A stretch of DNA of 64,000 nt from contig DKZG01000006.1 in assembly GCA_002493595.1 (NCBI GenBank), positions 92,313 to 156,312 on the forward strand. The letters run 5' to 3'. The notes under the pieces were generated by a model. The model saw only the letters and a program-made list of their open reading frames with translations. It was not told the origin of the DNA and ran no database searches. Origin of the DNA: Ruminococcaceae bacterium UBA7080. GTDB lineage: Bacteria > Bacillota > Clostridia > Oscillospirales > Acutalibacteraceae. Positions 26,343-34,630 of this stretch are shown here, in pieces. The position numbers and the translations under genes are program-made. Position 1 is the stretch's first letter; the number at the start of each line of letters is the position of its first letter.

Positions 26343-28430
26343 ATGACAAAAAAAATAACCTTTCACGGTATAGTTCAGGGTATAGGCTTTAGGCCTTCAG
26401 CCCTGCATATCGCAAAGGACCTTGGCGTTAAAGGTCAGGTTAAAAACTCCGGCGGGAGCGTGGAGCTTATCATTCAATCCGATAAACAGGCGTTGGACGA
26501 ATTTGTCCGACGCCTTATTGCCATGTTTGATATTAAAAAATATGAAATGCAAAGTATGGATGAAAAAGATTTTGATGATTTTAAAATTGTCCATTCAGAA
26601 AAGGATACCTGTACGCCGTATCTGACTCCGGACCTTGCTACCTGCAGGGACTGTGAAAATGAAATGGCAGACAAAGCAAACCGCAGATACCATCACCCTT
26701 TCATCAGCTGTATAAACTGCGGACCCAGATATACAATAATGAATACCCTTCCCTATGACAGAGAAAATACGGCTATGTCGGTATTTGATATATGCACCGG
26801 CTGCAAAGATGAATACACAAATGCCATGAACAGACGCTGCCATGCTCAAACAATTGCCTGTCATGCATGCGGACCTGAAACCAATATAAGCATAGACACT
26901 GCAGCTGAAATTTTAAAACAGGGAAAGATACTTGCAATAAAAGATATCGGCGGATACCATCTTGCCTGCAGGACAGACTGCGCAAACGCGGTAAATACAA
27001 TCAGACAGCTTAAGGGCAGAGAAACAAAGCCCTTTGCAGTGATGTTTTCATCAATCGGGGAAATTGAAAAGTATTGTAAAGTAAATGAACAGGAAAAAGC
27101 ACTTCTGCTCTCCCCTGCCAGACCTATTGTACTGTTGGAAAAAATAAGAGATTTTGATAAGTGTGTCTGCGGTGACAGCGATTATATCGGTGCATTTCTG
27201 CCTTGCAATCCGATACAAATTATGATACTGGCTGAAATTTCGCCCCTGGTTATGACCAGTGCAAATATCAGCGGTGAACCGATTACGATTGATGATCAAA
27301 AAATTCAAAAATTCGCAGTCGATGTTTTGTCGCACAACCGTGAAATTCTTACACCTATTGATGACAGCATTGTATTTGTAAATGCCGGCAGAACACAATT
27401 CGTACGACGTGCACGAGGATATGTTCCCCTTGCTATAGAAACAGACGTTAAAGCCAAACAGGACACACTGTGCCTCGGCGGCGATCTCAAAGCAGTATTT
27501 GGCTTTCACCGTGATAATCACGTATTCCTCAGCCAGTATTTCGGTGATTTGGATAATCCCGATACATTTAAAAGCTATAAAGATAATATAAAAAGATTTG
27601 CAGCTCTTCATGGATTTAAAGCCGAAAAGGTTGCAGCAGACATGCATCCCGGTTATTATTCAACAAATTTATACACCGGTGCTTTAAAAATACAGCATCA
27701 TAAAGCACATGCTGCTTCCGTAATAGCCGAACATAAACTTAAAGGGGATGTATTATGCTTTTCCTTTGACGGAACAGGATATGGCGATGACGGTGCAATA
27801 TGGGGCAGCGAGGTCTTTTTATTCAGTCAAAATCAATTCACACGGGTTAAACATTTGGAATATACGAAAATGCCGGCATCAGATGAGATATCAAAGAATG
27901 CAAGACTGGCTTTGGACTGCTATCTGGGCGGCAACGCACTGATTGACAGCGCTGTAAAAAATGATATCAATACGATTTTATCCTCCAGCATGGGAAGACT
28001 GTTTGATGCAGTATGTTCCCTTCTGGATATTAAGCACTACAATTCCTATGAGGGTGAATGTGCCTGTGCACTGGAGCGTGCAGCAAAAAAAGCAAAAAAA
28101 GCCTATATGCTGACTCCTTCCTTTCATCCGGTAAAAATACTCAGCGAAATAAAAGCCGCTATAGGCAAAGCATCTGTGCAGGAGCTTGCCCTGGGCTTTC
28201 ACATGCTGATCTGTGATTTAATATGCATTCAGGCTGAAAAATATAAAAAACTTTACAGTGTAAATCAGATTGCACTGAGCGGAGGTGTGTTCAATAACAG
28301 AATTATAACCGCTTCCACAATTTTAACACTTGAAGAAAAGGGGTTTTCGGTGTATATTAATGAAAAAGTACCCTGCGGTGACGGAGGCATTGCTCTCGGT
28401 CAAGCCTATATAGCAGGATTGGAGGACTGA
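26343..28430 (+). CDS. hypF: Hydrogenase maturation carbamoyltransferase
   Basis: 695 residues. HypF uses carbamoyl phosphate and ATP to make the cyanide ligands of the NiFe site via HypE. Domains in order: acylphosphatase (about 1-85, GIVQGIGFRPSALHIA, NSGGSVEL), two zinc-finger-like Cys clusters (CRDCENEM ... CINCGPRY; CTGCKDEY ... CHACGPE, about 95-180), a YrdC-like domain (about 185-365) and a Kae1-like C-terminal domain (HHKAHAASVIAEH, FDGTGYGDDG, LSGGVFNNR). Somewhat shorter than many HypF proteins but with all parts. AAGGAG lies before the ATG, 5 nt after echF. Confidence 0.96.
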   Translation: MTKKITFHGIVQGIGFRPSALHIAKDLGVKGQVKNSGGSVELIIQSDKQALDEFVRRLIAMFDIKKYEMQSMDEKDFDDFKIVHSEKDTCTPYLTPDLATCRDCENEMADKANRRYHHPFISCINCGPRYTIMNTLPYDRENTAMSVFDICTGCKDEYTNAMNRRCHAQTIACHACGPETNISIDTAAEILKQGKILAIKDIGGYHLACRTDCANAVNTIRQLKGRETKPFAVMFSSIGEIEKYCKVNEQEKALLLSPARPIVLLEKIRDFDKCVCGDSDYIGAFLPCNPIQIMILAEISPLVMTSANISGEPITIDDQKIQKFAVDVLSHNREILTPIDDSIVFVNAGRTQFVRRARGYVPLAIETDVKAKQDTLCLGGDLKAVFGFHRDNHVFLSQYFGDLDNPDTFKSYKDNIKRFAALHGFKAEKVAADMHPGYYSTNLYTGALKIQHHKAHAASVIAEHKLKGDVLCFSFDGTGYGDDGAIWGSEVFLFSQNQFTRVKHLEYTKMPASDEISKNARLALDCYLGGNALIDSAVKNDINTILSSSMGRLFDAVCSLLDIKHYNSYEGECACALERAAKKAKKAYMLTPSFHPVKILSEIKAAIGKASVQELALGFHMLICDLICIQAEKYKKLYSVNQIALSGGVFNNRIITASTILTLEEKGFSVYINEKVPCGDGGIALGQAYIAGLED

Positions 28431-28432
28431 CA

Positions 28433-28648
28433 ATGTGTGTAGCAGCACCCGGCAAAATCATTGAAATAAACGGCGATACTGCCGTAGTTGATTATAATGG
28501 AAATAAGGTTAAAGCAAATAAAGGGATAGTTGATGTAAAAATCGGTGACTGGGCGCTTGTTCACGCCGGTTTAATTATCCAGATTATTTCTGATAACGAA
28601 GCTGAAAACATGCTTGAGATATTTAACGAGCTGGGAGATCTGGCGTGA
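28433..28648 (+). CDS. hypC: Hydrogenase maturation chaperone HypC
   Basis: 71-residue HypC/HupF protein starting MCVAAPGKI, with the essential Cys2 that, after Met removal, binds the Fe(CN)2CO unit with HypD and delivers it to the large subunit. The stop overlaps the hypD start. Confidence 0.95.
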   Translation: MCVAAPGKIIEINGDTAVVDYNGNKVKANKGIVDVKIGDWALVHAGLIIQIISDNEAENMLEIFNELGDLA

Positions 28649-29688
28649 TGAACATTACGGATATCACAAAATTCCTGAATGAATATGACGGCGAGCCTGT
28701 TACCTTTATGGAGGTTTGCGGAACCCATACCGCAGCCATAAGTGAAAACGGTATCCCATCCATTTTGAGTAATAAAATCAAGCTTATCAGCGGACCCGGA
28801 TGCCCCGTATGTGTTACTGTTTCCGCTTATATTGACAAACTGTGCAAGCTCGCGCTGCAGGATAACACCTGCATAGTAACCTTTGGTGATTTAATCAGAG
28901 TACCCGGTTATACCTCTTCATTACAGGAAATAAAATCAAGGGGCGGCAAAGTAAAAATGGTATACTCCCCCTTCGAAATCATCGACCTTGCAAAAAGCAA
29001 TAAAAATACCCTATTCATTTTTGCTGCAGTCGGCTTTGAAACCACTACACCCATCTATGCTGTTTTGCTGGATAAGATTATCAAAGAAAATATAGACAAT
29101 ATAAAACTTCTGACTGCACTGAAAACAATGCCGGCTGCTATTGATGCGCTGTGCAGCATGGGCAATAAAATTGACGGATTTATCGCTCCCGGACACGTCA
29201 GTGTTATAACAGGAGCAAATGAATTTAAACCGCTTGCCGAAAAATACAACCTGCCTTTTGCAGTCAGCGGTTTTAAAGGTGAAGAGCTTTTGGCATCAAT
29301 TTATGCACTTGTAAAGCTAAAAGACCAAGGGCGGGTAATTAATCTTTACAAATCAGCAGTTAACAACAACGGAAATGAAGCGGCTAAGAAACTTGTTCAT
29401 AAATACTTTGAGCCCTGCACTGCTGTATGGCGCGGAATTGGCGAAATACCAAATTCAGGCATGGCACTGAAGGATGATTTCCTTATTTATGATGCAGGCA
29501 GCCGATATGTTACCGAAGACAATATAAAAAATAAAGGATGCAGATGCGGTGAGATTATCACAGGCTTTACTTCACCTAACGATTGCCCCCTGTTTGGCAG
29601 GATATGTACACCGCAAAATCCTCAGGGCGCCTGTATGGTTTCAAACGAAGGCTCCTGTTTTCACTATTACATTAACAACAGAGGTTAG
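28648..29688 (+). CDS. hypD: Hydrogenase maturation scaffold HypD
   Basis: 346-residue iron-sulfur protein on which the Fe(CN)2CO group is assembled with HypC and HypE. Conserved EVCGTHTAAISENGI, GPGCPVCVT, GFETTTP, and a C-terminal Cys-rich [4Fe-4S] region (GCRCGEIITG, NDCPLFGRICTPQNPQGACMVSNEGSC) are visible. Start is ATG at 28648 overlapping the hypC stop; a GTG directly before it (28645) is an equally spaced alternative from GGGAG. Confidence 0.95.
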   Translation: MNITDITKFLNEYDGEPVTFMEVCGTHTAAISENGIPSILSNKIKLISGPGCPVCVTVSAYIDKLCKLALQDNTCIVTFGDLIRVPGYTSSLQEIKSRGGKVKMVYSPFEIIDLAKSNKNTLFIFAAVGFETTTPIYAVLLDKIIKENIDNIKLLTALKTMPAAIDALCSMGNKIDGFIAPGHVSVITGANEFKPLAEKYNLPFAVSGFKGEELLASIYALVKLKDQGRVINLYKSAVNNNGNEAAKKLVHKYFEPCTAVWRGIGEIPNSGMALKDDFLIYDAGSRYVTEDNIKNKGCRCGEIITGFTSPNDCPLFGRICTPQNPQGACMVSNEGSCFHYYINNRG

Positions 29689-29691
29689 AAT

Positions 29692-30672
29692 ATGAAAATC
29701 ACACTTGCTCACGGCAGCGGCGGAAAATCAACATCCGATTTAATTGAAGCGGTTTTTGCAAAACATTTTTCAAACCCAATACTCAATATGATGGAGGACA
29801 GTGCTGTTGTATGCGCTTCGCCTAAAATTGCTGTTACAACAGATTCCTTTGTCGTAACACCTTTGCTATTTAAAGGCGGAGATATCGGCAGACTGTCAGT
29901 GTGCGGAACGGTAAACGATTTGCTGATGCGCGGTGCCGTGCCGAAATATATTACCTCCGCCTTCATTATTGAAGAGGGTGCAGACACAGAAACACTGAAC
30001 ACAATTGCCAAATCAATGGCTGATACTGCAAAGGAAGCCGGTGTTACCGTCATCTGCGGTGACACCAAGGTTATAGAAGGCAGCGGCGGCATATATATCA
30101 ACACAACCGGCGTCGGCTTTGTCAAACAGAGCACAGATATTGTATCAACGAATCTGCGCGAAGGCGATGCAATTGTGGTAAGCGGGAATATGGGAGACCA
30201 TCATGCTGCCATACTCTCCGCCCGAATGGGTATTGAAAACAATATAAAATCCGATAATGCCCCGCTGGGTGAAATGGTAGCAGAAATGCTGAAAAAGGGC
30301 ATTGAACTTCACTGTATGCGTGATATTACACGCGGAGGACTCGGCACTGTATTAAACGAGCTTGCAAAAGCTTCAAAAGTAAACATAGAGCTTATTGAAA
30401 ATAAAATACCTATTAACCATGAAGTAAAAGCATTTGCTAAAATTCTGGGACTTGACATACTCCACATGGGTAATGAAGGCAAGATGGTTGCCGTTATGCC
30501 GAAAGAGCAGGCGGACAAAGCTGTTAAAATTATCAGAAACTGCAAATATGGTGAAAATGCACAGGTAATCGGAGAAGTAAAACATGGTACAGGTGTAACG
30601 CTTATTACACCAATCGGCGGAAAACGGCAAATAAATGTACTTTATGGTGAAGGACTGCCCAGAATATGCTGA
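29692..30672 (+). CDS. hypE: Hydrogenase maturation protein HypE
   Basis: 326 residues of the PurM/AIR synthase fold. HypE dehydrates its C-terminal thiocarboxamide to a thiocyanate and donates cyanide to iron. The essential C-terminal Cys is present (PRIC at the end). N-terminal AHGSGGKSTSDLI and GDTKVIEG match the family. Last gene of the ech-hyp unit; hypA and hypB (nickel insertion) are not in the window. Confidence 0.96.
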   Translation: MKITLAHGSGGKSTSDLIEAVFAKHFSNPILNMMEDSAVVCASPKIAVTTDSFVVTPLLFKGGDIGRLSVCGTVNDLLMRGAVPKYITSAFIIEEGADTETLNTIAKSMADTAKEAGVTVICGDTKVIEGSGGIYINTTGVGFVKQSTDIVSTNLREGDAIVVSGNMGDHHAAILSARMGIENNIKSDNAPLGEMVAEMLKKGIELHCMRDITRGGLGTVLNELAKASKVNIELIENKIPINHEVKAFAKILGLDILHMGNEGKMVAVMPKEQADKAVKIIRNCKYGENAQVIGEVKHGTGVTLITPIGGKRQINVLYGEGLPRIC

Positions 30673-30686
30673 AAATCCAAAAATAA

Positions 30687-30735
30687 CAAATGTCAGAAAC
30701 AGATATGAAAAATAGTCTGTTCCTGACATTTTATC
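30687..30735 (+). terminator. Intrinsic terminator after hypE
   Basis: AAATGTCAG-A-AACAGA (about 30688-30704) pairs with TCTGTT-C-CTGACATTT (about 30716-30731), one mismatch, then a T-rich tail. The rest of the 30673-31048 gap is AT-rich, with several TGTCAA hexamers (about 30820-30900) and the next promoter; nothing else is recognised. Confidence 0.75.
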
Positions 30736-30939
30736 TTTTATGCCTATTATGCGGTTATAATTTGTAATAGTATTATCATAAATATAGGATGAATGCTTTT
30801 TTATGTTATTTTTTGTCAAAGATTATTTTTGTCAAAAAAACAACCATACAACAGGAATAACATCAAAAATGTCAAGATACAAGTCCTTGTGTCAATTATG
30901 AATAGATTGTAAAATACAACCGCCTATATGCGCGAAATA

Positions 30940-30968
30940 TTGAATTTTAACACAAGATATGGTATAAT
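30940..30968 (+). promoter_or_regulatory. Sigma-A promoter of the NfeD-SPFH operon
   Basis: TTGAAT (30940-30945), 17 nt, TATAAT (30963-30968) with an extended -10 TGG. A perfect palindrome CATTATTAATAATG lies in the leader at about 31009-31022. Confidence 0.75.
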
Positions 30969-31048
30969 ATAGATACAATATACAAAGCAAGCAATTGTGT
31001 ATTGACAGCATTATTAATAATGTTAACAAAAATGCGGAGGTGATTTCA

Positions 31049-31504
31049 ATGGTTGAAATTACGCAAACAGCAATGTATATTTTTTGGGCAGCAGCAATTG
31101 TTATTTTCGGCATCGCTGAGGCTGTTACAGTTCAGCTGGTTTCAATATGGTTTGTACTGGCGGCAATCGCAGCACTCATTGCGGCACTGGCCGGAGCCAC
31201 GCCTCTTGTGCAGGTTATTGTATTTATTGCAGCTGCGGTTTTGGCACTTGTAATCACAAGGCCGCTCGTAAAAAAATATATTAATCCAAAAAAAGAGTAT
31301 ACTAATGCAGACAAGGTTATCGGTCAAATCGGTATCGTAGCTGAAGAGATTAACAATATCAAGGCTACAGGTCAGGTGAAGATAGACGGAAAAATTTGGA
31401 CTGCAAGGGCAAATAACAACAGTATCATTTGCCCTGATAATGAAGTTATCATTGATAAAATCGAAGGGGTAAAGCTGATTGTTCATTCAAAAAATTCACA
31501 ATAA
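31049..31504 (+). CDS. Short NfeD family membrane protein
   Basis: 151 residues: a short N-terminal stretch, about three closely packed transmembrane helices (residues 5-75) and a C-terminal OB-fold domain (about 90-151, IGQIGIVAEEINNIKATGQVKIDGKIWTARA). Short NfeD proteins work with the SPFH protein encoded next in membrane microdomain/quality-control roles. The start at MVEITQ has GGAGG 8 nt upstream; the longer frame from 30995 lacks a site. Confidence 0.88.
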   Translation: MVEITQTAMYIFWAAAIVIFGIAEAVTVQLVSIWFVLAAIAALIAALAGATPLVQVIVFIAAAVLALVITRPLVKKYINPKKEYTNADKVIGQIGIVAEEINNIKATGQVKIDGKIWTARANNNSIICPDNEVIIDKIEGVKLIVHSKNSQ

Positions 31505-31540
31505 AAATTTTATTAACCATTTAAACGAAGGAGATAATTT

Positions 31541-32464
31541 ATGGAACTTTTTATTATACTTGGCTTAATCATTGTTGCCATCATTGTGCTTATTCTGACT
31601 AATGTCAGAGTTGTTCCGCAGTCAAAGGCGTATGTTATTGAGCGACTGGGAACATACTTTGCAACATGGGAAACCGGTATTCATGTTAAAATACCTTTCA
31701 TTGACAGAATTGCAAAAATCGTTTCACTCAAAGAGCAGGTTGTTGATTTTAAACCGCAGCCTGTTATCACAAAGGATAACGTTACCATGCAGATTGACAC
31801 AGTTGTCTTTTACCAAATTACCGATCCAAAGCTTTATACCTACGGTGTAGAAAGCCCTATCTCAGCTATTGAGAATCTCTCTGCAACTACACTGCGTAAC
31901 ATTATCGGTGAGCTTGAACTTGACTCCACACTTACCTCACGTGATACAATCAACGCAAAAATCAGAGTCATTCTTGACGAAGCGACCGACCCATGGGGTA
32001 TTAAGGTAAACCGTGTTGAGCTAAAAAACATCATACCGCCGAGAGAAATTCAGGACGCCATGGAAAAACAGATGAAAGCTGAACGCGAGCGCCGTGAAGC
32101 TATCCTCAGAGCGGAGGGTGAAAAGCAGTCAAGAATTCTCGTTGCCGAAGGTCATAAGGAGTCTAAAATTCTGGAAGCTGAGGCTGAAAAACAGTCGGCA
32201 ATTCTCCACGCAGAAGCCGTTAAAGAGGCTAAGGTTCGCGAAGCTGAAGGTGAAGCCGAAGCTATACTTAAGGTTCAGACTGCAACTGCAGATGCAATCA
32301 AGCTCTTAAATGAGGCTGATGCAAATGAAGCAGTTATAAAACTGAAATCTCTTGAAGCTTTCGCTAAAGCAGCCGACGGTCAGGCAACAAAAATCATTAT
32401 CCCATCGGAAATCCAGGGTATTGCAGGTCTTGCCGAGGGTGTTACCCAGGCAGTAAGAAAATAA
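31541..32464 (+). CDS. SPFH/Band 7 membrane protein (paraslipin, QmcA-like)
   Basis: 307 residues: N-terminal membrane helix (2-22), SPFH domain (about 25-185, VPQSKAYVIERLGTYFATWETGIHVKIPFIDRI), and a coiled-coil (about 185-270) rich in EAEAEKQSAILHAEAVKEAK-like heptads, then a short tail. Such proteins form large rings at the membrane that house proteases or organise lipids. 36 nt after its NfeD partner; AAGGAGAT ribosome site. Confidence 0.92.
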   Translation: MELFIILGLIIVAIIVLILTNVRVVPQSKAYVIERLGTYFATWETGIHVKIPFIDRIAKIVSLKEQVVDFKPQPVITKDNVTMQIDTVVFYQITDPKLYTYGVESPISAIENLSATTLRNIIGELELDSTLTSRDTINAKIRVILDEATDPWGIKVNRVELKNIIPPREIQDAMEKQMKAERERREAILRAEGEKQSRILVAEGHKESKILEAEAEKQSAILHAEAVKEAKVREAEGEAEAILKVQTATADAIKLLNEADANEAVIKLKSLEAFAKAADGQATKIIIPSEIQGIAGLAEGVTQAVRK

Positions 32465-32493
32465 AATTCATACAAAATAAGCATTATGCAAGG

Positions 32494-32526
32494 AAAACCT
32501 CCGATGACACTATCGGAGGTTTTTGT
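32494..32526 (+). terminator. Intrinsic terminator after the SPFH gene
   Basis: AACCTCCGAT (32496-32505) pairs with ATCGGAGGTT (32512-32521) and is followed by T's. It sits 14 nt before the next start codon. Confidence 0.75.
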
Positions 32527-32539
32527 TATAGGAGGTATT

Positions 32540-32764
32540 ATGAAAAACATTTTATTGCTGACATCATTTCATTTCAATGACGCTATGTCATGTATCATTC
32601 CCATTTTTATAGGATTAATGCTTATTTTCAATTGGTTTTTGCCTCACCCTGCCAATAAGCCTAATCCCAAATGGGTGAAAATTCTATGCACCCTAATAGG
32701 TGCAGCACTGGTTGCACTTGGCGTCATTATATTGATTGATTTTATACATAACCCGTACAAATAA
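32540..32764 (+). CDS. Small two-helix membrane protein of unknown function
   Basis: 74 residues with two transmembrane helices (about 16-34 and 46-66) separated by a Pro/Asn/Lys loop (LPHPANKPNPKW). GGAGGT lies 3-5 nt before the ATG. It follows the SPFH terminator and would be expressed by readthrough or a promoter I do not see. No family recognised. Confidence 0.6.
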   Translation: MKNILLLTSFHFNDAMSCIIPIFIGLMLIFNWFLPHPANKPNPKWVKILCTLIGAALVALGVIILIDFIHNPYK

Positions 32765-32830
32765 AAATCGGTACAATTTGAAACACATTGCATAAAGTGT
32801 ATTCAGTTTATATTTTTCAGCAATTATTCT

Positions 32831-34630
32831 TTATCCCTGTCTGTACTTTTCAGCCTGAAGATTAAACATTCTTGCATAGACTGTATCGCCTGCCATAAGT
32901 TGTGAATGAGAACCGCTTTCGATAATCCTGCCGTTTTCCATAACATAAATTTTATCGGCATTAATTGTAGTTGAAAGTCTGTGAGATATAAATATAACCG
33001 TTTTATCTTTGGCAGCGTCAAGCATTGCCTGATTCAGATTATACTCAGCAACAGGGTCAAGATTTGCTGATGGTTCATCAAGAATAACATACGGGCAATT
33101 TTTATAAAAAGCTCTTGCAACAGCTACCTTCTGTGCTTCACCACCCGACATCATAATTCCGCTGTCATCAAATTCTCTCAAAAGTTCCGTTTGTATTCCA
33201 CGTGACAGCTGTTTTTCAAATCCACTGTGCTTAAGCGCCTGCTGCACAGCTGTTTTATCCGGATTTATATCAAGAGCTACATTTTCTCCCACCGAACATG
33301 AAAAAAGCTGAAAATCCTGAAATACTGCGGCAAATCTGTCACGGTGAGATCGAACTGTAAAATTCTTTATATCCTCACCATCAATATAAATACCTCCGCC
33401 GGTAACATCATACAATCTTAAAAGCAGGTTTGTCAGCGTTGTTTTGCCGGCACCGTTATAACCTACAAGGGCAATTTTTTCATACGGTTTAATGGTAAGA
33501 TTTATATCATTTAATGTTGGTTTATCATTGCCCGGATATGTAAAGGACAGATGTTCAAGCCTGATTTCTTTAGGTGTACTTATTTCAGCAGTCTTTTCCC
33601 CGTCCTTAATCTTAAAATCCGACTTTAAAAATTCTCTGTACTTTTCAATCATCTTAGCCCTTTCCTCAAATCGGGCCAAGGCCCACACAGTAAGGAAGTT
33701 TATGCTCATTGCAATACTGTATGCACCGTTAAAGGTTGCAACAAAATCACCGGCACTTATACTCTTTTTAACCATAACAAGATATCCTAAATAAAGCGGC
33801 AGAATAAACATAAAGCCGAGTACCTGCACACCGATCTCCTGAAAGCAGTACAGCTTTGTAATTTTACCCCAATACTTTTTCTGGTTTGCAATAATATCAT
33901 CGGCAGAATCATTATACCTTTCCATCAAAATCGACTTTATGTTATTCATTCTTACCTCTTTTGCATAATCCTGCAAATAAAAAATACGCTGAAAATAGTC
34001 TGCCCGTCTGTGAAACTTAGTATTGTCAATTCTTCTATTCATTTGCAAATCACCGATATATCTGCTAAGCGGCATAAAAATAACGATGATCGCCAAAATG
34101 ATTACCAGGCAAAAGGGATCTATAGTCAGTAGGACGGAGGATATGGTAATAAGCGAAACAACATTGCCGAAATAGCTTCTGACCAAACCCAATAAATTTT
34201 GAATATTATCACTGGATGACTCGATAGTCAGAATAAAATTATTATAGAATTCAGGATTATCATATGACTCTAAATCCAGTGATTTCGCTTTTTCATATAG
34301 TTTTTTATTCAGTCTGTAATAAACCTTTTCCCGCTCCGTATTCCAAAAAAATTCACGAAAAAGCCATGAAATCAAATAACTTAATACGATAACTGTCCCA
34401 ACAACCGCAACAGCCCAAAATATGCGATAAAGTCGTTCACCCGAGGATACAACATCAATAATATATTTCACACCCAAAACACTGATCAGTCGTTCGGGCA
34501 AAATCAGCAGTATTCCCCATATAAATTCACCGATAACAAGAAGCGGTGAAACATTGAAAAGCAATTTAATAAAAAACATCATATTAACAAGCATTGAGTG
34601 ACTGCCGTCTTTATTCTTTGCTTTAAACAT
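32831..34630 (-). CDS. ABC exporter half-transporter, second subunit
   Basis: 599 residues: six-helix transmembrane domain (about 15-320) and ATPase domain (about 355-599) with Walker A GYNGAGKTT, signature MSGGEAQKVAVARAF, Walker B YVILDEPSANLD and switch SHRLS. Both catalytic Glu and His are normal. The start at MFKAKNK (34630) has GGAGG 9 nt upstream and overlaps the stop of the first subunit gene by 8 nt, so the two are coupled and probably form a heterodimer. No C39 peptidase domain. Confidence 0.9.
   Translation of the reverse strand: MFKAKNKDGSHSMLVNMMFFIKLLFNVSPLLVIGEFIWGILLILPERLISVLGVKYIIDVVSSGERLYRIFWAVAVVGTVIVLSYLISWLFREFFWNTEREKVYYRLNKKLYEKAKSLDLESYDNPEFYNNFILTIESSSDNIQNLLGLVRSYFGNVVSLITISSVLLTIDPFCLVIILAIIVIFMPLSRYIGDLQMNRRIDNTKFHRRADYFQRIFYLQDYAKEVRMNNIKSILMERYNDSADDIIANQKKYWGKITKLYCFQEIGVQVLGFMFILPLYLGYLVMVKKSISAGDFVATFNGAYSIAMSINFLTVWALARFEERAKMIEKYREFLKSDFKIKDGEKTAEISTPKEIRLEHLSFTYPGNDKPTLNDINLTIKPYEKIALVGYNGAGKTTLTNLLLRLYDVTGGGIYIDGEDIKNFTVRSHRDRFAAVFQDFQLFSCSVGENVALDINPDKTAVQQALKHSGFEKQLSRGIQTELLREFDDSGIMMSGGEAQKVAVARAFYKNCPYVILDEPSANLDPVAEYNLNQAMLDAAKDKTVIFISHRLSTTINADKIYVMENGRIIESGSHSQLMAGDTVYARMFNLQAEKYRQG

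Noticed and set aside
27051..27647. 198-codon open frame antisense to hypF
   Set aside because: Overlaps the conserved YrdC/Kae1-like region of HypF; no ribosome site.
30815..30900. Four TGTCAA hexamers as a possible repeat array
   Set aside because: Irregular spacing and degenerate flanks in AT-rich DNA; chance occurrence cannot be excluded and no CRISPR-like unit is present.
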